From Lineus longissimus (Eukaryota > Nemertea > Pilidiophora > Heteronemertea > Lineidae), in contig NC_088321.1 in NCBI RefSeq assembly GCF_910592395.1, positions 12,278,001 to 12,342,000 on the forward strand: a DNA stretch of 64,000 nt, written 5' to 3'. Positions within the stretch are counted from its first letter, which is position 1. Each line of letters opens with the position of its first letter. Positions 47,109 to 59,890 of the stretch are shown here, in pieces. The position numbers and the translations under genes were made by a program. The notes beneath the pieces were generated by a model. It did not search any database. It saw nothing but the letters and a program-made list of their open reading frames with translations, and had not been told where the DNA came from.

Positions 47109-47117
47109 TGACCTGAC

Positions 47118-47612
47118 ACACTGTGACACTGTGAACGAGATTGTACAAAGGATGTTGTCTAATGATAGTTTTTTAGCGGTTTTATAAAAGCGATATATAG
47201 ATCGGACACTTCAATTTTTCGTATCGCAATAATCTTAGATATAAATGTTTCCAACGTTTGAAAAAGATTTATGATTTTTCGCCGGGAAGCCGACACGAAT
47301 CGTGCCCCAGCCCGGGTAGGGCGTGAAGTTGAGCCGTGAGTCAGATGCCCCGGACTCTGCCGCGCCTCGCGCATCACCTCGGGCGGGCGGCCCCTACAAG
47401 AGCACGAAGACGCAGGAAAGACCGGAAGATGACTCGGTCAGAGAGCCGAGGCCAAGACAGGGCAGGGCAGTTAGACAATAAGCCACGAGTCCATCGCCCC
47501 AGACTCTTCGGCATATCGTCCATCAACTCGATCCAGGTTGACCTTCCCGCTTGCCCTCCAAGGGCGTGAAGCCCAGGCATGTGCGAGACGGTATAGGCTG
47601 GCCTATACAGGT
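47118..47612. repeat. GC-rich dispersed segment, copy 2
   Basis: This is nearly identical to 30744-31232 and is followed by the same spacer sequence. It was duplicated together with the alpha spacer that it precedes. Confidence 0.55.
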
Positions 47613-49755
47613 AACGCCAAGCCAAGCACAAAGCAATGTATAAAATTAGAATAAACAGCTCAAATCTGATTAATGGCTTGTAAAATAAAATACTTAAAAA
47701 TAGTGATTGGCATTGACACACACTGGCTACAAGCGAAGCTTAGCTCAAATTTATTAGTAATTTTGTCTTAACCAAACTTGGACTGCAGGAGAGTGTGAGA
47801 AGCAAGGATTTAAGGCAGAACATAAGAATTCAAAATACATAGTGTACATATTGGAAATTGATAGATTTCGAAACTCTTTATCTTTTTGCTTCCAACTCAA
47901 TCAATACGAACAATGGTTTCATTGATACGACCATGCGTGAATACAGTTAATGAGTTTTGAACTATTTCACTGGGTGTTTTATCCTTGTTCCAGAAGGCTC
48001 TCTCTCTCTCTCTCTTTGCACCATCCTTTGCTTTATGTTCAAAGTCTGAGTAGAGTAGGCCAACATGTCGTAAAACAACGGCTCGTTTGCAAGTGTCACA
48101 TCAACTCTGGTACTGGTCATGGCCACCTTAGCTCTTTCGTCGATACCGATTAACCGAGGCCGCAACTTCGACCGGCAGCCTTCTTACAGTTGTGACAGGG
48201 GAGTAGATCTTTAATTATCGAGGCGCCTCCAAAATAATGGGTTACCAGCCTTAGGCGAAATACTGGAAAGTGGCAGCATCTTAGCCTTCGGGAAAAAGAT
48301 TGGAACTACCTACTTTGATCACGACTTGTATTATACCATCGGATCGATAATAAATTATCATTATATTCGTCAAACGTTTTGTTTGAAGAGGCAATTTCTT
48401 AGTGGTGGCATGACGAATGTTCGTGCAAGAGATATCAATGTGTTGCTAGCGATGTCTAGTTGTGTCTATTAAAATGATAAGTGAACATTTGCGTCGCAGC
48501 AGTGTACAATGCTCACATACATGCCTAAATCAAAGGGGTAATGAAATTGCCACCTGTGGCGAGAATTTTACTTTTGCTTCACGGAATTAGTCAACGCGGT
48601 ATATTATGTACAATGATGTAAACACATTAAAAGTGTATGTCGGGATTAAAGCTAATATATAACTTCGACACAATGCAATAATATAACTACACAATGTATC
48701 CGTTAAACCCTTTGTGTAGTGTGTACAAGTGGAGTGTCAGCCTTGGTAGTCTGGCAGTAGTTGTCTGTGAGGTCGTTTGTGGACGTTTTTCATTCTAAGG
48801 CTATTTTAACGATAAAGATTACAGCACTAAATATTTGCTATCGTTTTGTTTTGAAGAATGAAGTGTTTTTCTTTACGACTAACAGCTGTCCTCTTACGGC
48901 AAGTGTATGCATACCTTTTCAGCTGCAATCACTACCGGACTACCAGAAACGTTGCCTATTTTACCCCAAGCAAGATAGTTGAAACAGATAAAGATATTGA
49001 CTAAAGGTCATGCTTAGAAAACGCAATAGCGAGTTCTGGACTAATTGTTGGTGTGTTGATGAGCAACGCCCTTTCACGCCTTCCACGAAAACATCATTCG
49101 ATTTTTTTTACACGCCATGAATTATTAGTGTCTGTATATAGCTACATCAAGCTTTAAAGAGATCCTGTCGAGGCACAAAATTGTTATTTAGACCACCTGA
49201 ACGTCGTAAAAATAACTAAATTGGTGATTACCTCTTATGCAGTTCACGGACTGGAGTCAGTTATGCATGCAATGTTACCCAGATGGCAAGCTCTCATAAT
49301 CACCTGCCTGAGGGGAACTCGAAACTGCAAAGATTTATCAATGGAAGGTTATTCGCCCGCCTTAGGTTTTAACAGGGCCGTTCAGAACTACCTACTTTTA
49401 TAAGCGTTTCGTGGTAGGTTTTCTTTAAGAAAATTGTAAATACGCCTTACAAAGAGCATTCAGACGCCATTGCAACACAGTTGCGACATGCGCGTGCATA
49501 GGCAGACGGTCCTCGAAGCTCTGATCAAATTCGTATGATTATCTTTTAGTCAAGATTGAAAAAGAATCTTTCAAGAATCGAGTAACGAATGTACATTGAA
49601 AATTCGAAGAATACAGCACAGATACAGCTGTACTTAATAACTCTGTAACATGCATTCGAACTTCTGAACGAGGTAGAAAAAACCCATTGTATTGGGATTG
49701 CTATTGTATTGTTAACCCACTCCGATCCAGTGTGAGTTAGGCTTTCAGTTCGACG

Positions 49756-52700
49756 ATGCGCCACCTACTTACCGGTATATTACTCCTTCAATCCATCGCC
49801 TGTAGAAGTACTGGAGACAACTGTATCAACCACAGAGGTGAGTTGTTTGGAATTATTCAGGTCCTCGTCAATGAAATCAATTCGGCTCAGTCATCACAGG
49901 GCGCACAAATTAGGTGATGACATCATTCTAAATCCTATATCGGATAGTACGATGAATGCAAATGCTTAAAACAATTATACGTTTGCCGTATTAACAAAGT
50001 GCGTTAGGGTTGCTTGCCTGCCTCAAATCATTTCAGAGGTTGGATCAAGCGTTTGGCCAGAAGGTGCCCACCGCCCAATGATTGCGTCATTGGCCGGTGG
50101 TTGCAGTTCTAAGATTCGCATTGGACACATCACCCCTTTCAAGAAAACTGATGGTACAGTTGTAGTTATAATTCATTAGAAAGCACAGCAATCAACGTTT
50201 CACATGCAATATATCATATTGCTTGAGTGGAGTTACTGAGCGCCTCAGGAAGGACCGGCCTATGGGTGAAACACTCACATGCTGGGTATGCACTCGTTCA
50301 CGAGCCACGACAGTCTTAAGCGCCCAAAAAGGGCTTCCAGTCTATTAAAAATTTCAACATAAGCATTCATATCCCACCCCTTTTATGGCTGCGAAAGGCA
50401 TACTTGTTTAGGCTCTACCCATCGAGGCGGTAGTAGAACTCGGGTATTGTCTGGCTTGGGATCTTATTGGTGAGTGGATCCAATACACACTATATATTCT
50501 AATAATACCAATGACAGCAGCAGAGATCGCAATTTAAAGATATTGGTGCTTATTTCTACGAAAGCCCAGCAGACTCATCTGAAATTCGCAATCCGAAATT
50601 TGATATCCAATATTAACCAATCAGAGGGAAACTTTCAACATTTCAAAACCAATTAGATGTCGTGAAACATTTTATTCGGTGAATGCAAAATGGCCGCAAT
50701 CGGCACTGCGTTTATATGCATCAAATCATTGTAAGAAGCTAGATCAACTCGACTTGCTGATGTCAGGTGATTATTTTACATATACCGTGATGCATTCTTG
50801 ACGCAATGATTAGTAGAAAATAGGTCAAATATATTGCATTATTTCAAAATGATATTCTTGCTAGTCTGACTAGCTCAAAGAATCGTGCCCATGTCGGGTT
50901 ATAGCTGCAATTTAATAAAAAAAGCTTGACCTAATTGAAGAACCATTGGTCTCTTTTGTCATTAGAGCAAAGTACTGATTGTTACACTTGATCTGATTGG
51001 CTAAAAGTGTCCCAGCGACTAGTGAGTTTGAATTTCGATTTCGGATTCGAGAATTTCGGACTCCGGATTTCTAATTTCAGATGGACCATCTGGGCTTTCG
51101 TAAATTTTATTAAATCAAGTTGTAATTTAAAATTGACTAAGGCGATTTATAATGGAACAATGTTGTGTTCCTTTGCATTTCAGACACCAGTGTGTTCTTT
51201 CTTAATGGAACTGACAGGAATATAAGGTAACTGTGTCTGTGGATTCCTCATTTTTCATAAACTTATGAAGCAAAACCACTGCATCTTTGTTTCCTTTTGG
51301 TCCCGCATCCAATAATGAAACACTGCTCAACAGGGAAGCTCACTTCCTGTCTTCCGCAATACGAAGCTACACAGCCATAGAAGACCTACACTTTGCTTCT
51401 TTTCATCGCCATTTCCATCTATAGTTCAAAGCAATCAGAATAAATCGGGTATTAATCGGTTGCGTCACTCTACTTGAGGCTGTTTATGTTTAAACCTTTG
51501 GCTGTGGCTCCGTGTCAAGACTTTGTCATCTATTGCATCGGAATTTCTCCACAGCAGTTAGCAAATGTGTCTTTAAATGCTGAAGTTTTCATGACATTGT
51601 ATCGATTTCAAACTCCTCCAGTGTGAAATACAGTGCAAATTACGCCAAGTCAACTTTCTTTGGTGAGGTTCTCTCATTTAATGATTGTGATCATGAGGTT
51701 AAGCTGAACATTGATCTTCAGAAAAACGATGTCGTTTCGTTTGCTTTCTACTTTCGGCAGCGTCACCATACCAGACGATGGGAAGTTATAATTTGTATTT
51801 CTGGAAGACACTTTGACGTTTACGTCAGTAGCTGTCATGGTATACAAGTAATGTGTAATAACCTACATAATAAATCGGTGCGAAGAACTAAAACTGGAAA
51901 GGCAATCAAGGCGCGTGTTTGGTATTTTCTTGTTGTAACGGTGGACATAGTAAGAAATATCCATAAGATTTACCTCGACGGAGTAAAACTGAATGCTAGG
52001 ACGCTACCAAAATCTGTCAAAATCAGATCAGGTCGCTTTACTTTTCTTGGTCGTCGTTTACCCTCCCTAGGAGGACGCTGCACTTTACATTATTTTATCG
52101 GTGCTATGTCCAACCTTAGGATTTTACCATGTCTCTTGAATCAACGGGAGGTTCGAAGTATTTATGAGAGCGGTAAGTTAGCAGCTTTTCCAACCATGAA
52201 TAATCCATGGAAAATGCCTTAGTCCATATAGTCGTCAACGTCTTCGGCGCTGGAGCTCAAACACGTTTGTACAAAACAAATTAAGTCAGTTAACGTTCGT
52301 GGTATTAACTTTAGCTTAAGACTGAAGAAAGTTAAGAGTTAGATCCTTCATTTTCACCTATTTGAACTATCACACCCGGTTTCTGCTTACATTGATCAGT
52401 TGTTTAAGACAAGTTTAACCAACTATAACGTGGCGTCAACTCCTCCAACACGTATTATGCAAACGTAAAGTGAACGTGTTGGTGACTTCTGTTGGAAAAC
52501 CACAGGCATGCCAGGCCCTAATAGATCATTTCGAAACCCAACAGTAATGTTAGTGTTCAGCTTTGTCATTCAGTTCTCAGCATTCTAAATATTAGTATAG
52601 GATACATTGGACAGTCTGTATTTTGTTACTGGATATTTCCCATCCATTCTTGGCACAACGCACAACAATAAGCAGTATATAGAATTCACATTGATACAAG

Positions 52701-53809
52701 AATGAAGATTTACTGGCGAAAATAACAAAAATCTATTCATTCCGCCTATGTACACAAATGCATACTTCGAAATATAATTCGTTACCATGCTAAAAACTTA
52801 TGAACGTTGAAATTGATCCCAACCTGAAACTGCGGCAATAACGACCTTCAACATGGCAGCACGTTCTCAGTTCCGTGTGGCACAGCTTTGTAATACAGTC
52901 ATTCAGTCACAGCCAATCAGATTGCTGGTATTTTTACATATCACTCCCCGAATCCTCATTTCCCATTGTCATTTCAGTTAAATATGAGAGTAAGTATGGC
53001 ACGCATACCCAAAAAATATTTTAAAGGGATTTTATTCAAACATTCTCACTGCGATGTTGTCTCTTTAAAACAGACTAGTTTGAGACCTACAGTTTTAGTT
53101 TGAGGTACTTCAGAGTTATAGAAGTTGTTCCTTGCTGTCGAGTATGTCGGTATTGACGTCTCTTCACACAAATACAACCCAGCTTCTTTTTGCCTGGCTT
53201 ACGGATCTTAGGGACGACGTTTCTGTTCTGCCACTGGGTGCTGTTTGTCTAGTGTAATGGTACCCAGGGTGCTTATTGTCCAGTCGATCTCGAACATGGG
53301 TACCATTTGTCGGCACCCAGGACGACATCCACCCTTTCAGCCGCAGTTTGGTGTATCGGCCCTGAATCGTTTTGGTTGGTACAAGTATGGAAGCCTTAAA
53401 AATGTGACAAAGTCATATTCCAACATTTACTTTGAGGTGTTTCAGTGTTATAGAAGTTGTTCCTTGCTGTCGAGTATGTCGGTATTGACGTCTCCTCACA
53501 CACCACTCGGGTGGAGTGGTCAGTATGTCAGTTTGACATTTTGACATTTATTTTACCTTGATCTGCCCGCCCGGGGTTTTGTGAGAAATGTTAATTATAA
53601 TCCCTTGTCGTGTAGAAAACCGACTGATGTTCATAAAGGAAGACGGCGACTCTGACGCCATTGACGAAATATCTTATAACAGAGGGCCTGTCCGTTCAAA
53701 TATCCAATGCAGTTTGTACTGTTATGACGAGAACACACGCAATGAGACCTGTACATCATTTAGCTTTAATATCAACACAAACTGGTGCGAAATTTTACAA
53801 GATATGTAA
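49756..53809 (+). CDS. Gene 6: LamG-PAN protein, alpha type, cassette exon in frame
   Basis: Exons are 49756-49837, 51184-51226, 51622-52172 and 53616-53809 (289 aa). If the cassette 50037-50153 (117 nt) is used the product is 328 aa, with 39 extra residues between the signal region and LamG (including WPEGAHRPMIASLAGG). This is the only copy where inclusion keeps the frame. The LamG exon matches gene 1 closely (TLPKSVKIRSGRFTFLGRRLP). The last exon differs from all others: SDAIDE, RSNIQC, YDENTRNETCTSFSF and NWCEILQDM. The acceptor of the last exon is GTGTAG rather than GTATAG. A 260 bp insertion flanked by a 70 bp direct repeat lies in the third intron. All exons are open. Confidence 0.7.
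50037..50153 (+). other. Possible cassette exon, gene 6 (117 nt, in frame)
   Basis: A one-base deletion (GGATCAAGCG against GGAGCAAAGCG in gene 1) makes the exon a multiple of three. The frame from exon 1 is open to the GATG|GTACAG donor and joins exon 2 correctly. Confidence 0.35.
53171..53430. other. 260 bp insertion flanked by a 70 bp direct repeat, gene 6 intron 3
   Basis: The sequence 53100-53170 (TTGAGGTACTTCAGAG to GTCTCTTCACACA) recurs at 53431-53502 with few changes. The 260 bp between them occurs nowhere else in the window. The arrangement suggests unequal exchange or a duplicating insertion; no terminal repeats are seen. Confidence 0.55.
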
Positions 53810-54660
53810 AAAATCATTTCAGAAAAGCAAGGGATACAACGTTACAACTTTGTTCCATAGATAGCAGCATGCTTGTGCAATTTACAGATCAAAGTTCCAT
53901 GATAGCTCTTTCGAGATTTCTATTTCGAGATTAAAAAATTACAAAAGACTTGGGACAAAATCTATCGATTGCAACGAAGTTTAACAAACACGCGCAGATA
54001 TCAAGTTTACGCATCTTGGCATTGTCCAAGACAATTATTGAGGTTTGGATCTATAAACCTGTGTGTATTTCCGTATTGACATATGAACAGGGGTATGTCC
54101 AGTTGGCCTTCAAATACACACACACGTGCACAGTGCATAAATGTTGTACGAGATGTTCTATAAAGCAATTAGTGTATTGCTGACTTGCTAGGGAACAAAA
54201 TGGCGAACCCTAACATATACAAAAAGAACTTCGCAAAATCATTTGGATGAGGCAACACCCGAGTTTATTTGGAAGGATGACGATATTTCTGTGTAAATAT
54301 AAATATGTCTTTGCAAAATCCGATCTCCAGTTCGGTTTCAAATCCAAATCCCCCACAACCACAGTGGACAGCGGTACACCATTAACATGACCGTAATTAC
54401 CATAAACAACATTTCCTGTGGTTTATTTTATGTTGAGGCCTGTTAGATTGATTATGGGGCGGAACCCATGCATCCGTACCCGCATATAAACGCTGAAATG
54501 TGGTCACGTTAATGGTGTACCGTTGTCCACTGTGACACAGTGAACGAGTCTATACAAAGGATGTTGTCTAATGATAGTTTTTAGCGGTTTTATAAAAGCG
54601 ATATATAGATCGGACACGTCACACCTCAATAAGACTCTGGTACTGCCAAATATACATGTA

Positions 54661-54850
54661 TGTGACCCGTTCCAGCAAAACCAGTCGAATGTCGCTCTGA
54701 GCTTGGTAGGTTGAGACGGGCTGTGTGTTCATTTCACTATTGTCTGCCTTTTGTGAAGTCTGACGACATCAATTTCTTCTATTATCTCCTGGTGTCACCT
54801 GGGCTCATCTTATGTGTGACATGCTACTGGTTTTGCTAGAACGGGTCACA
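54661..54850. mobile_element. Intact 190 bp TIR element (TA-type MITE)
   Basis: TGTGACCCGTTCCAGCAAAA at the left is matched by the reverse complement of GTTTTGCTAGAACGGGTCACA at the right, a 25 bp inverted repeat with one mismatch. TA flanks each end, as for Tc1/mariner-type elements. Truncated copies lie at about 8490 and 20430. Confidence 0.75.
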
Positions 54851-56179
54851 TATATGATGATGTGTATGAAAACAAGTTCTTTTTCAGAAATGCATGCTTT
54901 ACTTCTAATCGCAGAAGGATAGTTCCATTTGACTGACTTTAAGACATAATATTCAACGCTATACAGGCAACGTCAAGCCAATCACAAAGCAATGTATCAA
55001 ATTAGAATAAACAGCTCAAATCTGATTAATGGCTTGTAAAATAAAATACTTAAAAATAGTGATTGGCATTGACATACACTGACTGCAAGCGAAGCTTAGC
55101 TCAAATTTATTAGTAATTTTGCCTTAACCAAACATTGACTAGTGCAGGAGAGTGTGAGAAGCAGGGATTTAAGGCAGAACATAAGACATTCAAAATAGTG
55201 TACAGTACATATTGGAAATTGATAGATTTTGAAACTTGTTATCTTTTTCCTTCCAACTCAATCAATACGAACATGGGTTTCATTGATACGGCGATGCGTG
55301 AATACAGTTAATGAATTTTGAAATATTTCACTGGGTGTTTTATCCGTGTTCCGAAAAGCTCTCTCTCTCTGTCGTTGCACTATCCTTTGTTTTATGTTCA
55401 AAGTATGAGTAGAGTAGGCCGACATGTCGTAAAACAACGGCTCGTTTGCAAGTGTCACATCAACTCTGGTACTGGCCATGGCCACCTTAGCTCTTTCGTC
55501 GATACCGTTTTACCGAGGCCGCAACTTCGACCGGCGGCCCTCTTACCAAGCTTACGATTGCGACAAATGAGTATGTCGTTAATTATGGACACGCTTTCTT
55601 TCGCTACATCAGCTCCAAAGAAATGTGTTACCAGCCTCAGGCGTAATACCGGAAAGTGGCAGCATCTTGGTCTTCGGGAAAAGGATTGGAACTACCTACT
55701 TTTGTCACTACTTGAATTATACTATTGATTGCTTTATAAATGATCATTATATTCGTCAAGCTTTCTGTTTGCAGGCAACTTCTCAACGGCACCATAACGA
55801 ATGTTCCTACAAGAGGTACCCATGTGTTGCAAGCGGTGTCTAGTTGTGTCTAGTAAAATGATCAGTGAAAATAAGTGTCAACAAACATTTGTTTTCGCAC
55901 TTTTGAAAATCGGACATCGAAGCAGGTTGCAGCTGTCTACAATGCTCATGTACATGCCTAAATCAAATTGGTAATAAAATTGTCACCTGTGGCAAGAATT
56001 GAAGTTTGCTGTGCGGTTTCGGTGAACGGGATAAATCATGTACAATGATGTATACAAATAGAAAGTGTCTCTTTGGATTAAGGCTAAAGATATAACTTCG
56101 ACACAATTAAAGAACATAACTGCACAATGTATCCATTATACGCATTGTTTAGTGTGTGCAAGTGGAGTGCCAGCCTTGA

Positions 56180-59100
56180 CGCAAGGGCCCAACGCGCCGC
56201 GTAGCGGCAAAAAAGCGAAGCTGGCGAAACATTTATAACGGGTCACCGTCACTTATTATTGGACTTATAGCGCATTTACGGGGTTGCAACTATTTTGCTT
56301 TATAGTGTCACCAGGAAAGAAAAGCATGCGAACTAACGCCGATCTATTTGTATAAAGTGATAATTGGAAGGTATATAGTAGGAAATATCAATAAAATAAT
56401 CATTCCATGTCGTCTTTTGAGGGCATTTTTGATTGTAAAAAATATATGTGTACGTCACCGTAGTCTCTGCAATGATAATTTTATCAGAGCAGTCTCGCGC
56501 AAGTAGAAGTTCTTTACCTATTAGTTCTTCACTTATTAGTCTCAACGTCTGGCGCAAAGCCAGACGTTTTCCATTACGATTTCACTACGATGTTTGACAA
56601 GAAGGAGCAGTGCGCGAGATATGCTAATGAGCAGACTTCCCTCGCTTGAGTTTCTGAAGAATGTTCCATATCGCGCTAAGCTCATCTCTGCTGATTATGA
56701 CAGGCGTGCAACGGTAGGTATCTGCTCCCCAACTTCCACCCTAATACGGTACAATAAGTTACCATTTGATGGGAATGGGACAATGCCCTCACTGTGTATG
56801 GAGTCATAGGGATAAGAAGACATTATTCATTAGTGTTGGTACAAGTGATTTTGCCCAAAAAGCATGCGCATTCAAAAAACAAAATATGCAAGGTATCACG
56901 TACATGACCATCACGACGTGCAGAAAGTGCACTGGCCAGTGCATACCCTATGGCTATGTACTAGTAAACATGGTAAACATGAACAACATCATTATTCATC
57001 GGCAGTTCATTTTACTCCGAGCTTTTCCTGAAACATATAGCCATGATGATTAGGCCTACCATGTACCATGACCAATAACAGCACCAGATCATGTAGATGT
57101 CAACAAGTTCACATGAACCGTATAATCCCGCATGGCGCATGTGGGGCATGCGTCTAAACCAAAGCCCCAAAATTACTTCTTTTGTTCTATTTCACTTGTG
57201 TTTCCCCCGTCTCCCAGTCCATAATACATTTACAGTTTACAATCCCCGATCATGGCCCAACAAATGGTCATCGGATGACTAAAGGAACACAACTGTTCAA
57301 TGGATTTATAGTTGAATGCGATCAAACTAAGTCTTTTCAATCGTGGATTGTAAATTTAACCCCATGGGCCTAGGGAAGGCCCTACAACAATACTTTCGAC
57401 ACAGTTATTATCTCCGCTGCCTCCACCATGTTACACACAGTGCTCACTGCTGATTCTAAAATGCGCCACCTAGTCAAAACAGGAGATATGTTCTTCTAGG
57501 AATAGATCTCTTTCCAATATTTCGTCATTCCACTATCATCATCACCTCATCATACTTTCATTGACATTACAGGCACACATCCACAGAGCACTCTTCAAAT
57601 CATCTACACAGTGGTTATCCAACTAGGATTATAAAGGTAATTTCTTAGCCCCCAACAGTGGGTTGCAGTCTTGATAAAGGGGCACTATTGCTAGCAGCTA
57701 GGTAGGCAAGATAAAGTTAGCCGAAGTAGCCGATAGGGGTCTCTCACCCCTCAAAGTCCGTCACAACTATTCAAGCTTGTACAAGGAATACATGCAGCGC
57801 TGACTCTAACATGACCCAATGGGAATGTCGCACAGTCATCTGTCAAAAACAAGACCTATGTTGTAGTATGATCTCTTGCCAATATTTAATAATTGCACTA
57901 TCGTCATCACCTCATCATACTTCATTGACATTACAGGCACACATTGACATAGACCACTGTTGCAATCAACGACACAGTCGCTATCCAAGTAGCCTTATAG
58001 AGGTAATTATCATTATCATACCTCATTAGCATGTGAACCAATTGCGTCGCGTCCTTTGCGATCACGGCAAAGCCTCATGGAATAATGTCTTTCACCGTTG
58101 AATAATTTTTCATATTCCATGCCTACAACTTCAATTTCTTCATATTCCATGGCTAGAAGTTCAATACTAATATGATATCCAAGATAAAGTTACAAGAAGT
58201 AGTCAATAGGGGTCTCTCACCTCTCACTGTATGTCCACACTATTCACGCTTGTACGAGGAATACATTCAATGCTGAATCTAACAACACCCAGTGCCCTTA
58301 CTCTGTATATTAGTCACTGGAAGATGGCCCATTTCACTCCTTGCTTCTACTTCACCTATAGTCTCATTGCAAACGCCTCAGGTCTATGATATCACATTCA
58401 CTTTCAGCTGTCATGCAACGCAAGAACTGTGCTATCTGCCATCGCACATCAACGAAGAAGTGCAGCCGCCCACATTCCACCTCACGTCTGTCCGACCAGC
58501 TGCAATCCTCGAGGACGCCCCACTGTACCACGATTTCACTACGATGTTTGACAAGAAGGAGCAGTGCGCGAGATAGGCTAATGAGCAGACTTCCCTCGCT
58601 TGAGTTTCGGAAGAATGTTCCATATCGCGCTAAGCTGACCACTGCTGACCATGACAGGCGTGCATTGGACTGGTACAGGTTGGAACTGAACATTGAATAT
58701 GCTGGTGGTGACGCTTTCTGATGAGAAGTTGGTCGTGACTGATGCAGTATCCTTGGACTTGTCCACAGCATCGTTCAATCATTGCTCTCTGAGCTGCCTT
58801 GATTCTGTACTTACCCAAATACTAAGACCAAATGCCTGTTGACTGTGCTTTAAGAGAGACTGGCGCCATGCCTAGAGATATGACTGACCCCTATTGGCAA
58901 ATTTGTATGACTTTATCTTGCCTACCTAGCTGCTGCCTATAGTCTCCCTTTAACTGGGGAACACTTCAAAGTCCATAAAATGCTATGTTCCACCTTTTAA
59001 TGTGTTCAGACCGCCATTTTCAAAATAATCAAGTCAGGACACTGCCTTCTAGTCTCATAATAAATTTTGCTTTCCTCAATAATAACATTTCTTCTTCTTC

Positions 59101-59320
59101 AATGCTTTCATCATTCCCAACTTCTCCTCCTCTGACTTTTACAGGGGTACAGTCATGGCAATCAAAACCCAAATACTGAGACCAAATGCCTGTTGACTGT
59201 GCTTTAAGAGAGACTGGCGCCATGCCTAGTCTCTCTTAAAGCACAGTCAACAGACACCAACCCCCTCAGACTCAGAAACCACAAACGCCCAACCCTTCCT
59301 GCTACCTTAATACTTCTGGA
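56180..59320. mobile_element. 3.1 kb repeat-rich insertion, unclassified
   Basis: Homology to the spacer of gene 2 stops after AGCCTTGA and resumes at TTGTCGGGCG, so the borders are clear though no target duplication or inverted ends are evident. Internally a stretch of about 130 bp containing TTTGACAAGAAGGAGC occurs at 56577 and 58540. A second stretch containing CATTGACATTACAGGCACAC occurs at 57560 and 57922. A third, GATAGGGGTCTCTCACC-like, occurs at 57730 and 58205. Several start after TTACAG or TTTCAG and end at GAG|GTAA, so they look like duplicated exons. Encoded pieces (NCAICHR, LYHDFTTMFDKKEQC) are unassigned. Confidence 0.6.
59186..59250. repeat. Hairpin-forming inverted repeat
   Basis: CTGTTGACTGTGCTTTAAG is followed 20-odd bases later by its reverse complement CTTAAAGCACAGTCAACAG. 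A direct copy of the left arm lies at about 58835. It sits near the right end of the 3.1 kb insert. Confidence 0.8.
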
Positions 59321-59890
59321 TTGTCGGGCGATATAGTTGGATGTGAGGCCACTTATAGACCGTTTTCATTCTTATGCTGTTTTAACGATATACATTACGT
59401 CACAAAACATTTGCTATCGTTATGTTTTGAGGATGAAGAGTGTTTTTCTCCGACTAAGACTAACTGCTGTCCTCTTACGGCAATTGTCTGCATGCCTTTT
59501 CAGCTGCAATCAATACCGGACTACCGGAAATGTTGTCTATTTTACTCCGTATTTTGTATCAAAAATCGTGTATGACGTTTATTTGACGTGCAAATGACGT
59601 AAATGTCCTCTTCCGACAGATTACATGAACATTTTGGATTTCGTAATATGCTAAGTATTTCTTAGGGGCATTTTCAACCGGCCTATCCTCCATATCTAAC
59701 ACGATAACTGGATTAAAGGATCCCTCGCCAAAGAACGCAGGCAGCTATGATGAATAGGGATAACTCTGTACATGTATAACATTCATTCGAACTTTTAACG
59801 CAGTAGAAATGAGCCCATTGTATTGGGATTTGTAGTTTATTGTGAGCCGACTCCGATCCAGTGTGATCGGGTTAGGCTTTCATTTTGACG

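Larger units (their letters stand above)
46859..49755. other. Spacer between genes 5 and 6
   Basis: It holds a palindrome-rich insert (46975-47108), the GC-rich segment (47118-47612), a CT tract (47999-48016), the TATA-like TAATATATAA at 48653, and a 112 bp insertion at about 49046-49157 absent from genes 1 and 4. No gene is supported. Confidence 0.55.
53810..59890. other. Spacer between genes 6 and 7 (beta type)
   Basis: Conserved post-gene sequence runs to about 54470, then part of the block seen at 30690, an intact short MITE (54661-54850) and beta spacer, interrupted by a 3.1 kb insert at 56180-59320. AATAAA lies near 55038. No host gene is supported. Confidence 0.55.
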
